Assembly (NCBI GenBank): GCA_012845835.1
Contig: JABAKD010000030.1
Span: 16,515,210-16,579,209, forward strand
Origin: Undaria pinnatifida
Taxonomy: Eukaryota > Sar > Phaeophyceae > Laminariales > Alariaceae
Length of the DNA: 64,000 bases
Direction of reading: 5' to 3'
Positions 1 through 13,300 of this stretch are shown one piece after another. Below the pieces are notes generated by a model. The model was not told the DNA's origin, ran no database searches, and was given only the letters and a program-made list of their open reading frames with translations. How positions within the stretch are numbered: position 1 is the stretch's first letter; every line of letters begins with the position of its first letter. Made by a program: the position numbers and the translations under genes.

Positions 1-1250
1 TGGCGGCACAGTCTCTATTATAAGTTTAATCTGTTTAGCTACTGGCTTGCAGACTCATGGGCAACCGACGTTTCAAGGGGAGCATCGCCCCTCCCCCCCT
101 AAGTGGTGGACACTGACGCGAAACGGACTACCATACTTACATCGTTGACGGAATTGCTTCAATTGCACCTCAACAACATACAGAAAACATGAATAACAAA
201 AACAACACCCCAGCCATTCTTGACCAAGCAAATCTTCAAACGTTCACCTTTTATGACCCACTACGACCCCCCCCCCCCCCCGCCGCAAAACAGCCGCGGC
301 TCGCAATCACACGACGTATGAGAAAAAAATTACTCCGAGTAATTACTAAAAAAAACCAGTTATTGATGAGTAGAAGCCCGATGGACAACCCTATGGCTGA
401 GGTATGAAAAACTCCACATACATGAACAAACTGCAGTGTGGGAGACTACATGCCGCGGTGCTGGTAGATTGTAGAGTGGCCGCTGTCAACCTCGGCCTGT
501 CCCTTGTATATACCTGCGCATCCGACTCCTAGTTGACTAGCAAGGTGCACGGCGGTCGTGATCCATCGATATACCAAATACGAAAACGGGCAACCCGGAG
601 GTATAAAGTGTTCACTGTCCGCACCACTCCAGCTTGTGGATCGATCAGCACACGTTTTTTTCGAAAAGCGCGTCGTGCGTATGGGGGTCTTGACCCATCG
701 ATCGATATACCAAAAACATAAACGGGGAACCCGGAAGGGTACTACTAATAAGTTACACAATCTATTTCACTCCCGCAGGTGGATCGATCAACATATGCAC
801 ACGTTACTCGAAGCGTCTCGTGCGTGTGTCGTTCTCAATCCGTCGGTATATCGGTACCAAACACGTACACAGGACACACGCCATGGTGGAGGTTCACCCG
901 TGTTCTTCTGGGACCCATTTTTACTTGGCGAGCTCCGTACCCCACACTACCCTGGGTCCAAAAAACTGATTTTGAGTCAAATTGGAAACGCCTTCGTGAT
1001 GTACAAAGTCATGGCCTAGGTATACAAACGAAAACTAAGGCAAAAAAAGCATGGCATTTTTTCTCCCGATGATTTTGGCTCAAGGAGCTCTGTCATTCAG
1101 AAAATGATATATAGCCCAAACGTGCTGCCGACATCGTAGCAAGCGTCACAGGCAACCTGTAGGTATAGAGTTACGCATATCTCCACATCGCTCCCACCGA
1201 TGGATCGATCTCGATCAGCAATCGTCATATAGTTGTATGTATGCCAGCAC

Positions 1251-1383
1251 TTGCGCGTCCGCCGACGTCGAGTCTGGGTTGAAGCATCCGTCCCTTTGGC
1301 GGCGCAAGCCGAGCCTGGAGCTGGTTTCGCTGTACACTCCATCGCCCGAATTGCCTGAGTATAAGGTGTTGGTCGTCTGGATA
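1251..1383 (-). CDS. Gene A exon, pairs with 57903-58035
   Basis: The exon is 133 nt, phase 2 to 0, acceptor AATACAG and donor CAA|GTGCTGG. The product has TNTLYSGNSGDGVY, LGLRRQ, GCFNPDSTSAD. The gene B exon is also 133 nt with SNTTYTGNVGDGVY, IGLRVQ and GCFDSASTSDD. This is the last gene A exon I can find before the left edge. Confidence 0.8.
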
Positions 1384-4300
1384 CTGTATTCACAGGAGGC
1401 GTGTGGATACCGGGGACGGCGTAGTAATGAGGGCGGGGAAATATGTCAAGTAACACGTTTTGGGAGCTCCCACAAAATAAAAACTTTAGTACCAGATACA
1501 CGTATATGAAGTCTAACAATAAACGGCCGTCTGACCCCCTGAAAAGCCGATAATTTCCAAAACGATGTGGTGGAACAACGTCGAGACACAAAAAGCTAGC
1601 AAACAATAATCACACAATACGCCCTGCGTTACGTCCGTTCCAACTCTTAAAAAGTTCCTGCCAGATACTACTGTAGTCACAATTTCTAAGTGTTTTGTTG
1701 CCCCAATGCACGGGATGCATGCAGCGCAACAAACAGGATTGGAACAGTTCATGGAGGGGTGCCATCCGGAATGAGTAGAGATAGGTTAGATATATGACAC
1801 CAGGTTGTCGCGTTGCCGTTTTGTCTTGCGTAGTTCGTCGAATAAGTCACGCTGTCTGGCCGGCGGCGCAACGCGCATACGATACGTCCTATGATAGGGT
1901 GCACCTTTTCCTTTTCTGAGGCTCCTTCCTCACGTGTGGAGCTCTATATCCGACCGAGGCACTGAATTTGAAAAAAACAAAAATGACATTGTGATGAACG
2001 AACTCATGGCTTAGGCATGCAAAAAAAACATACCCTGGTATTGAGAAGCAAGAATGCCGATATTCCGACAAATTTGGCGTCAAAAAGGCAAAGCGTGGCA
2101 CTCATATCGTGTTACGCGTGATACGAAAACACACTTCTAACGCTTGTCGTTCTTAACGTTAAGCACTTGCACCCCTTTACAATAAACTCTTGTGCTTCTT
2201 CCCATTAAACATTTGCATTTTTTTACATTGATAGAAAAAAAAACGAATCTGTGCATTAAAACACTTGCACTTTTTTTTACGTTACATACTCGCACTGCTA
2301 GACTACCAGGTACACACTTAAGCACTAGCAATTCTTGAATTGCACTTGCAATTATTTACATCGACCACGTGCACTTCTATTCACTAAACGCTTGCGCTTC
2401 GTATACCTTGAACACTCGCGCTTCTCCAAAAATACATGAAAAACTCGCACTTCAACGAATCATACATTAAACACTTGTGTTTCCAGACATCGACCATTTT
2501 TACCTCTTGACATAAACGGTACAGAAGGGAGGTAGAACACGTAGTTCGTGCGCAGGTTTCCTGTTTTATGGGTTCCCCTACAGTAGGTTTCTTCAGGGCT
2601 TTTCAAGGGCCATGAACCGGCCCGCGGGCCGAATCTGGAGGTTTTAAGAGACTCTCGAATCGAGTCGGATCGAGTCCGGTGGTGTTCGAAATCTCATGGG
2701 TCGGATCACCCTCGCCCGGTCCGAACCGCGACAATTGCGGGTCACCCTTGCCCTATCCCATCCGCAAGACATGATCCGTCCCGTAAAAAGCCCCGATTTT
2801 CTTCCATTAATACTCATGGGAATATGTATGAGCGATCGGCGTTTTCGGCCCGCGACTCCACCGCCGGGCCGCTCGTCGGCCTCGTGAGTGCAGATGTCGC
2901 CGTGAACACCGGTGCTCTTCGCGGCTCGGCTTCTAGGCCACCCGTCGTCTCCCCGCCCTCCGCCAATGGCGCCACGGAACCACCCCTTTCGGGTCCGATA
3001 TCTACTCTCGGTCGCGCCATCGCGCCACCACTGCCGCCGCCATCGCGCCGCCGCCGCCGCTGCCGCGGGAAACCCTCGACCCACCACCAACTATGGTTGC
3101 TGACGCTCTATTACAGAAACTCACATCGTCTGTTGGCAAACCCACACTAGGTGTTTCAATGGAACATAGTAATCAGGACCACATACGCGGTTACGAAGCA
3201 ACTACAGGGGGATATATACTTATATAACTTTGTGCTTATCTCGTAGGTTCTGGTTACACTGTTATGGTCCTCCGTTAAACCGTTTGCGGAAGAAAAACAC
3301 ATGCACGTATTTACGTCAAACCACTCACCGAACGGCCCTGATCGAGGGCTCGAAGTTGTTCCCCGTAATCGTAACATCGTCCGTGCTCGTATCACTGTTG
3401 GCGCTCGTCACGAGCAAGCCCCTTTCGCCGGACAATGTGTTGTCCGCGATCTACGGTAGAAAGGAGCAGGGTAAACGCGGAATGGTGGGACGTTGAAAAG
3501 TAGACGGCGCAGCATTTTCATAACAAAAAAGTGATTGTTGTCGTTGTTGTTGTTTGAGATGAGACAATGTCATGCCTCTCACGCCGAACAACAAGTTGCC
3601 CGCGATCTATCATAGAAACGGGCAGGCACAAATAGAGGTGGCGGGACGTTGCGAAGTAGACGACGCATAGTAGAAAAAAGGCACCGGTAACGCCTTTGCA
3701 CATGAGCATGCTATGTTATTGATACTACTGCCTGCGATGGGATAACGGCATGCCCCACGTGCCAAACAATACAGTGTCCGGGATCTACCGCGTGCGATGG
3801 AAAAGGGCGGGGCACGAGTAGAATGGTGGGACGTCGCGAAGTAGATGGCGCAATGCTCTTAAACAAAACGAGAAGGTACAAGGTGTCGATAACATAATCT
3901 CACATGCACATTTTACGTTATTGTATGTACTATGGATACTGCCTGAAGTTGGATAATGGTAGGCCTCTCGCGTCTAACAATAACCTCTCCCCGATCTACC
4001 GTGAACAACAGAAAATAGCAGGGCACAAGTAGAATGGAGGGACGTTACCGAGGGGACGGCGCAACCGGGCAACAGTAAAGCCGTGGTCCCTCTAGAGCGC
4101 GCCGGTTGAGAACTGTCGGTTACCCACTAAAGCACCTGAAAACGTCGCTCGCTTGGCACAGACGGGAACAACTGGTAGTGACGAGTAGAAGGCGGAGTAG
4201 CGCTGGTTGCGGCTATAGCACCGGAGTTTCCGGTTGGCCCATGCCGGTGCTACGACGGGACACGCCACTACTGTTGTACCACAGTACGCAGTGCTTGTGA

Positions 4301-7300
4301 CGGGGGAAAGTTGTCGGCTGAGTGTCCCGACAACTAGCCAACGGGGGGGGGGGCACATCTATCGCACCTACCACGCACACGCAGAAACGCTCAACAGGGC
4401 GCAGAGCAGACGACGCATGCTACAGCAGAACAGTAAGAGATGCGCCATTGTTTTCATTTTTGAAGGTTCCTCTCACGAGGAGCTCTTTTCCTCTCCCAAC
4501 GTCATGTTTCGTACGGAAGCAAAAAACGCTTTTAATATATACCCGATTAACAATCCCATGGCCTAGGTATATACTAAGCGAGAAACTCGTATGGGTTGGT
4601 CGGTATTACTTGCCGGGTTACTTTGCGCGGTGGCCAATTATTTTCCAGCGAGTTTCGCAATAGCGTTTGTCTCCCCTTTTCAACTTGCGACACCCTCGGG
4701 GAAATCAAGCCGGCTTGTACAAAATATAAATACTGAAAAATAAAAGTAAAAATAAACGATTTTGGGTTAACCCCTTCACCACTGGAAACCCGTTTTGGGG
4801 ACAAAATCACTTGGATTTAGTATAGGGAGGGGTTCGGGGGCTCTCAAAGGGTTAAGGAGCTCCCCCTCGCCCCCGCCCCCCGTTCATCCAGAAAGAAAAG
4901 TGCCGACACCGAGCGGTGCGTGTCTGCCCAGGCCAAACGTTTTTGCGAAAAAGTGTTACCTCTATCGTAGCACGCATGTATCGTACTTGGGTCGTCCCAC
5001 GGTACCACGGTAGGGGTTTTGCATTCCCTGGGCCATATGGCGTTTTTTTTCCTTTTACTAACGGTGCTAAGCGGTTGATCTCCTCGAGTGTGGCACTAGC
5101 GATTAGTACCAGACAATATCGTTTTACGAATGCATTTGTTCTAGGACTACTGTAGGGCGTGTAAGTGGCGGTAGTCGGTGGTCGGGTTGGGCGAACGAAG
5201 GCTATCTTCGAAGCCATGTTTCGGGTGATGATGATGGATGATGTTGATGATAGTGAGCTCCTTATGTTAGGTCCTCAGCAAAATTACGCCGCATCTCCCC
5301 GCCGTGGGATGACTCACGTACAGTAACACTCAGGACAACGCATCCCCTCGGAAAAAACGCCCGAGCCATTTTTCATTTTCACCGCTTTTCACGGATCAGG
5401 TCACTTCTTGCGCGAGTCGGATCGGGTCAGTCCGGAAGACCCGTCCTGACCCGCGATATTTGAAAACCTCCTGACTCGACCCGACCCGATCCGACCCGAC
5501 TCGACCGGTGAGATTTCCAAACGCCCCCCGACCCAACCCGATTCAACCCGCGAGGTTTTGAAAACCTCTTGATCCGACCCGCGGGCTGGATCATCAGCCG
5601 CAGAATGCCCTGATTTTTTGCCACACAACAGGCAGAGTGCCAACACCGAGCGGTGCGTGTCTGCCCAGGGTAATACGGGAAACAACAACAAAAAAAACGA
5701 AACAGCGCACTCTTCTTTTCGAGACAGCTACGTATGCGGAGGGGCGGGTGCCTCTGGCTCTGCAACGTGGTCACACACACGAAGGTTGCCTTTTGGATGC
5801 GGTATCTCTTGCATTAGTTTCTTGCTGTCCGCCTGATCTGAGAGAAGGGGGAAGGCGGGGTTTCATCTCATCCAAGCAGGCGATAACGCCTGCCTGGGAA
5901 CGCGGGGACACTTGCTACAAATACTCGCGCCGTAATGGGCGAAGAGAGGATACCATAACGCAATATCAAATCTCACCGTAATGCCGGGGGAGCGCGCACC
6001 AAGGATGCCCCACCTCGAGTCGACCGGGCTCACTTCACAATCTGGGGCGCAAATGCGGTCACGTGGGGGGCAAACCATACTTAGAGGACAGACAGCGCTA
6101 GTTGTGTCGGTTGACAAAAAAAAAAGAAAGTCGGACGACCGATGGAACAAAAGTTCAGTTGGTTGACTAAATGTGAATAAACTACGGAGGCTGTCGTTAC
6201 GTGAATTTAACACAAATCTGCCTGGAATACAAAGCTGAAAAAAAGAGGATGGACGTGTTTTTTCGTTTGACGCTTGTGTTCGCGCCCGCTGCTGTTGGCA
6301 ACGAAGCTTTTGTTCAAAGTTTTCGTCAAAAAACATCTAAAACTCGTCAGCTCTGAGCTCTGCAAGCATGGACGCTTTTTTTTCGTTCGGCCCAGTTGTT
6401 CGAGCCCGCTGCTGTTGGCAACGCAGGCCTTGTTGAAAATTTTACAAAAAAATTACAAAGTACGTCAGCTGTGAGTTATTTTTTACTACACAGCAGCTGA
6501 CGAAAAAAAGCAAAAAAAACTTGTTTTTCGGAACGCCACGAATTGAAAGTCACCTTTGATGGTCCCCGAGCATGCGTCAACTTGGATGGTATTGTGGGTT
6601 CCGCCGCTGACCGTGAGCTCCTCAAAGTCAAGGTCCACTCCCCTGGCGTCTTGGTTGTTCCGAGGCCGTCGCGACAAGCACAAAAAAATGCGTTTTTTCC
6701 GGCAGGGGAGAGGGAATGCCACCACCATGTTTCCCAGAGAAGGAGGATGGATGCCAGGTCGAGATGAGATAAAAACACACACGGAAAATTACGGCACAAG
6801 AAAATCAGGTCAGTCAAGTCAGGGAACACGAAGGTTTTAATACATTCTTATGCGCGTAATCTCGTTCCGAACTCCAAGTGCTTGGGGACAAAATAGGTGG
6901 AATCAGGGCTCCGCGTCAGCTGACGGTCGGACGACCAGTTGGCCCTCACGAATATTTTATTTATGAAAGAGTGAACGAAAATTCTCATCGGCTAGCATCT
7001 AGTCGGTACTCACAAATGCCACGGCGGTTGTCCTTTATGGTGACGTTCTGAGCGGTAGCCAAGGCCGGTGTGTCGGAGTCGCAGAAGTTCTGCGCATCGT
7101 CACCATCATCATTACCATCACCATCATAATCACCATCATCATCATGATCATGATCATGAGCGTCATGATCATCATCACCATCATCCGCATCAGCAGCATC
7201 ATCATCACCATCACAATCATCATAGCAGCAACAACAGCAGAACATTACAGCGGCGACCCGCACATGAATAATATTGATATAACGCCGTTGACGAACAAAT

Positions 7301-10300
7301 AAGCGCCAAATAAGCACGAACGGCCCAACACAAACGGCATCGCTTGCGGAATACTACCAGACACAGTGCTAAAGTAACCCGTAAACCCTTTAAATCTGCA
7401 GCAGCTTTTTTGGGGACAAAATTTCTTGGAATTAGGTTGGAACAAGTGCTTGCAGTTGTGATGTTGCCACCCAATCAAATCAAACACACAGGCGGAACAA
7501 ACAACCGGACAAAATATAATTTGATGCGATCAGTCAACAAGAGGAATATCACGGAAGTGCACCTTCGATCCCTTCTCTCCAGCCCAACGCTTACGACGAA
7601 AAGTTCGGCAGCACAGCGAAAACATGTTGAAAAAAATAAGAGGGCGAAATGAAATCAAGTACCCCAATGGCCATCGTACGACCTACTTTTGGCGACCATG
7701 CCTCTCACCCTCCACGACAGGCCGCCCGTGGTAACCCCCCCGGAGCCGAGGTTGTTGATGATGCTGTTCGTTACGGACATTATGCACTCATCGCTCGCTG
7801 GTGTGCACAAGCGAAAGCAAAAGCGGCATGGGCGTTAGAATTTATTAATACAATAAAAAGCTGTTTCCAAACACTCAAGGCATGCTCGATAACCATTGAA
7901 ACACAATGTCACGTTACACTGGGTTTTGAATTATGAAAAAGTTAATAAAAACGAGCGACCGGTGTAGTATGCAGCTTGCAAAGATGATTATCGACCCTGA
8001 TTTAGTCCAACTCGCATCTGATGTTAGAACAAACTTATGAATGGGGAAAAAAAGAGCGGCCGTTGTATCGCGTAGCCTGAGAAGATGAGCATCGACCTTA
8101 AATTTGTTGAACTCTTACCATTCGTAGTCAGAATATTTTTATAAAACAGGATAGCTCTTTTACCAGAATCGCGGTCATGTTTTCGGGTACATGTTTATCT
8201 TTTTCGCCGACATGTCACTTGGCGTTTGCGTGAGATGAACAATTTCGAAGGCCTTAAGGACCGCGTTAATGTTTGTCGAGAGGCGAAGTACTTGGCATTA
8301 GTGTACGTCAACGATAACAATAGCTAACAGGGGAAACAAAGCGTTTATCTGAAACACAGGGAAATGGACGGAGTGCTGACGACGTTATTTTTCCCGGCAA
8401 GGTTGACGTTGATTGTACATCTCGTTCCCACCTGAAAAATGAGACACTTTTTACGATCATGACATACCGAGTACCAGCACCCTTGTTAAACACACACTGA
8501 TAAGCTGCAGATTAAAAACGGAGCAGAGGCCAAGCTACACGAGGCTCACAGCGAAAGTAAAGGGAACACAATCATAGCTACGAGACCAGCAGCAACAAAA
8601 AAACGGAATGCAGCGTCAAACCTAAGAGACTCACAGGCAAATTAGACGGAACATCTCCATAGCTACTCACGAGACTTAGATCAAATTTAACGAATCAGCG
8701 TCACAGTTACGAGGGTCACGGAACTTCGTGAAAGCGACGACACTCACCGCCGCTAGTGCACGAGGCGCAGTAAATGTAGCCGCGGTCGGTTTCCACAGGG
8801 TCTAACTCCCCGTTTTTCCAGCCGTAAACCTGATGCACAGCCGAGTTCGACATGGTTCAAGGCATCGGGCATAGGGGTTTTGAGAATGTCATAATTTCGG
8901 TTTTCAAGACATCGTGAATAGGTTGAAGACATCATGAATAGGGTCTAAGACATCATAGGTAAGTTTTCAGACATCCATGAATTGGGTTAAAGAAATGAAA
9001 GGAGGTTCAAGGCATCACGAGTAGAGAGTTTAAGACGTCATAAGTAAGGTTTTAAGACATCATGATTAGGGCTTAAGACGTCGTGAGCACGGGTTTAGAC
9101 ATCATAGGCAGGCTTTCAGACATCCATGAACCGTATCGAAGACATCATGAGTAGGGTTTAACATATCATGAGTACGGTCTAGCACATCATGAGTAGCCCA
9201 TAACACATCGTGAGAAGAGGTTGGAGATGAGACATGGCCGGTGTGTTGATCGCTCTGCGAATCGGCCACTGCTTGGGGGTATTCTGCGGCTCTACCCCGA
9301 CCAGTCGGTCTGAAAAAGTACCTCAGTCTCATGGATGACGATGTCGCCTCCGATCCCAAGAATCCTACTCCTCAGCGAGTTTGAAACCAACCGAAGCTCG
9401 TCACATTCACCGAAACCCTGGCAACAAGGGGCATCACATCGACGAGAAAAGCATCGACGAACAAAGCGAGGCATAGTTATGCCGGTCTGGTTAGTTGCAA
9501 CACGCACGTAAGACCGCCCCGAAAAATAAAACAGTGCAGAACGCGAGACCACGCGTGTGTGGCCTTCGCCATTGCCCTTCACAGCAAGTGGTGCTGCGAC
9601 GTTTTCCGGCACAATGGGCCACGTTTGGATTATTATTTCGAATACGTCAGCTGCGAGCTAGACCAAATGAGTGGTCGATACTCAACTTTCCCCGCCACGC
9701 TTACAACGAAATACATTTTCAAATACATCAGCTGTGAGTTCGACCACATGAATCGACTCTCAACGTTTAATAACCCCCCCCAGGTATTTCAGATACGTCA
9801 GCTGTGAGTCCCACTAACTAAACGCGGTCGATTATACCCCGGCTGCGTGATACGTTTGCCAAGGCCGACGCGAAGGTCTCCTCAAATATCGTTTAGAAGA
9901 GGCTGGCAATTCCCGTGCTTAACCCCACCTCTCCGATAATCTTGAGGGTCGCGCCAGACCTGACGTCGAGCGTGCCGTCAAGCTCCCAGATTCCAGTTGG
10001 GACCCCGTCCGTTACCACCTGCGCGTTCAAGGCAAGCCAAAAAACGAGGGAGGAAGGGCAGAGGGATAAGAAAAGTGCAGACCGTAATGCCCATAGTCTA
10101 ACCGGCTGGGAAGTGGGAGGAAAAAAGCCTCGCGCGCCATCGTACCGGTCGGCTCTTAAAGATGGGATGCCCCTGCACGAGGAGCTGGGTAAAATGGTAG
10201 ACACACGCAACGAGTCAAGTGCGCAGGGACAAAAACAACCCTAATCCCGCCTCCAGCACGCCTCCAGCCCTCCAGGGGTGGTGTACATTATTGCGTTTAT

Positions 10301-13300
10301 ATCCCCGGGTTTCCCACGGAACGTCCCATGGGACCCCATTTTATCCCGTGGGCTCCCACGGGGGGGGGTCCCGTGGTAATGTAGCCAAAAACGCGATAAT
10401 GTCAAACTTTTCCGTTTAAAACGGAGGAATATCTTCAATAAATATTGTGGAAACCAGGCGTAAGCGGTGGTAAATTTGCGCGGGGGCTCGCTGCACCCGA
10501 CTTGCAGCAAGGGCCAGTAAGTACATAACCCTTCGAGTGACCTTTCTACTGCGGCAACAATGACCCAACGTTTAGTTCAAGTAGTTTCACCTTGAAGAAC
10601 AGAGGTGCGGTTCTAACAGCAAACCTGATCTCACACTAATTCTTCGTAGTTGGTCCCGAAAAACAGGTGTTCAGCTCTGAGGCGGGTAAGGGCCGTGCGG
10701 AGTGCGTGACGACTGGATCGAGAGCCTCACTCACTCCCCTCCTCCCCCCTGCCAAACTGCTCTGCGGCAGAGTGCGTAATCAATCGCTCGACGGGCGCCG
10801 ACACGCGAACACATGGCCGCCTCGTGTCTGCTGAACATGTCGGCTTCACGGTACAACTTGTCCCGTCAACGCCCTTTATACCCATAATATACTCGATTTA
10901 TTGTTGGGAGTACCTTGACGGTTGTCCGTCAAGACCGTCAACGGGAAATAATGCCGTCAACCGATACATTTGGAGACGCATGCCCTCCGTCAGGGGATGA
11001 TAATGCGGGTCAACCGACTATTCCGGTGTCCGCGTTTGCATCGAATTGACTAAATGTGGTTGCCTACCTGGGAAAGGACGCCGGTGATCGGTTCGGGTTG
11101 GTCTCCGAAGTAGGATGCAATCCTGGTCATGTCCGCACAGCCTCCGTTTATCCTGAGCCTGCGCGAGGTCGGATTCCACGACATCGTTGCCACCGTTTCC
11201 TCCGCACCACACGCCGTAACCGCCTGTAAAAAATCGGAGCCGAACCAGAGAATGTGTGACTATCGGCGGGGCTAAGATGACGCTTTTGGGTTCCTCCGTT
11301 TGTAAACAAACATGTCGGTTGGCGGTCTAGTTTCTTCCCGCCAGGGCCTCGTTGGACGTGATATACTCTGGTTTAGCATGAAGTGACGGTTGTCCGTCCG
11401 TCACAAGTCGAGAGTGCCGTCTCCCGACGTCTTTGTTTGTAAGCCGAACAGACGAGCATGGCTCCAAGGGGGGCAACATTAGGTTGTGGTCTGGGGTGTT
11501 AAAGGCAAGGCGCAAGTGACCACCACAGCGACACATAGAGTTATCGGCCGTCCGTCTTGACACAAGGTACCCAGCAACAAAAAGTTGATACCGGTGGACT
11601 CGAACCACTATATAGAAGGTACAGACTTTTACGAAAATACTCCGCTACATCTTTGCTCGGACCACACTATAAACAAAAAAAGGCGGGGAGTCTTCCTTAT
11701 CATTGTCGAAGAAAAGCAAAACTCGCGCGCCGGCCCACAAAACGTTAAACGGATAATATCTAAAACAGCTGTGATCGCGGACAATTGTCACAATCCTTTC
11801 GTGAAAATGGTAGACTTACCGGTTCGACCGAGGGGTCGCAACTGTAGCTTGACGGGTCGCTCGGGGTCTGTTTATTTGTCGCCAGGCGTTGTTGCGGAGT
11901 TGTTGCCAACGGGAACACAAAACGACGCAGCGTGGTTGTTTCCAATAGGGAAAACAGGAGCAGCGCACGGAAGCACGGTGGGGGAGGTTGGCGTTACCGC
12001 AAGGGGCTGGAGCAGTAGGAGGATGCTGAGAAATCCAGAAAACATGCGGTCGTCACAAAGCAGTTGTCGCCGTTTCTCAGGACGTTACTGTAGAGGAAGC
12101 TGCTAGAGATACTGCTAGCTGTGCAGTGGTTATTCCGTACACCTAACCGAAGCGATTTCCGAAGTGCTTTCTTCGTGTTCGTCGTTGAACGCAACTCTTT
12201 GCTGCTTCACGAGGGGTGTAGCGGCACACATGCCATTTCCGTCGCAAGGAAACACGACAGCAGTCAGCGTACGAGCAGCCCCCGTAAGCCCAGTGCCGGG
12301 AGATAGCGATATTCTTTCTCGACGTTTTTTTAGATGCCTTTTGCACCTTCCTAGAGCAGGACGTCGTTTTCAACGTCCACTCTATTTTCGGCCCCTCGCT
12401 TCACCTTCTGCGGCTCGCTTCACAACTCCCCTAACACCCAACCATGCACTGCTGTGTCTCCCTCAAGGGCGGATTTGAGTAATGGATTCAATTCATGTAA
12501 AGTCGCTAAATTTCGCTGCCCCCCACACTCCTACGTATTATTGTTTGCATTCGTAGCCACTACCTGGTACAACGTCGTCTCCCGCTCTCTGATGACGGGG
12601 ACATTAACGCCATGAATCAGTATACATAAACGTGTTTGCGTCATCCTTTACGATTTTGCTGTTTCGATACACCGTGGCACCATGATACACGATTGTCCGT
12701 ATGCGCACGGTACCGCATCTGATTGACCGGTTTCTCGACAAGGTAGTCATATTCCAGTCCGACTTTACTCTCGCTTGCTTTGGTACTAAGTGGCTTTGTT
12801 CGGGACACAAATAAATGCGGTGCAATCTGAGCCAAATGCGGTCAATCGGGAGCCAAATTCGGTGCAACCTATGCCAAATTCGGTGCAATCGAGCCAAATG
12901 CGGTGAAATACAAGCCAACTGCGGTACAACCGACACCAAATGCGGTGTAACCTGAGCCGATGGGCGCCAACACACATATAGAATGACTGTTAAATCCAGC
13001 GCACACTGTCTGACAGCCTGCGACTTCATCCTCGCTTAGCGGGGGACTCACCGCCGTTTCAGTAACAAGCGTATCCCAGTAGGAGCTGAGGGTGGCGAAA
13101 TCTTCGGCCTCCGTGACGTAAGCGTAACCGTAAGAGGCGGCGGCCATGTCGGCGATCACACACTGAAGCGCATTCATGTGGGGGGTACGAAGTAACGCAC
13201 AGAGGGGGGGCGGTTAGCGGTTGGCGGCACAAAGCATGAGGTGGAGGTTTGCCGCGTCGTTTAGACCGCTACAAGTCACAACAAGAGAGAGGTAGTGTTA

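Noticed and set aside
6985-7317. Asp- and His-rich frames
   Set aside because: Translation of the CAT/ATG triplet tract; only the short part at 7014-7089 is a supported exon.
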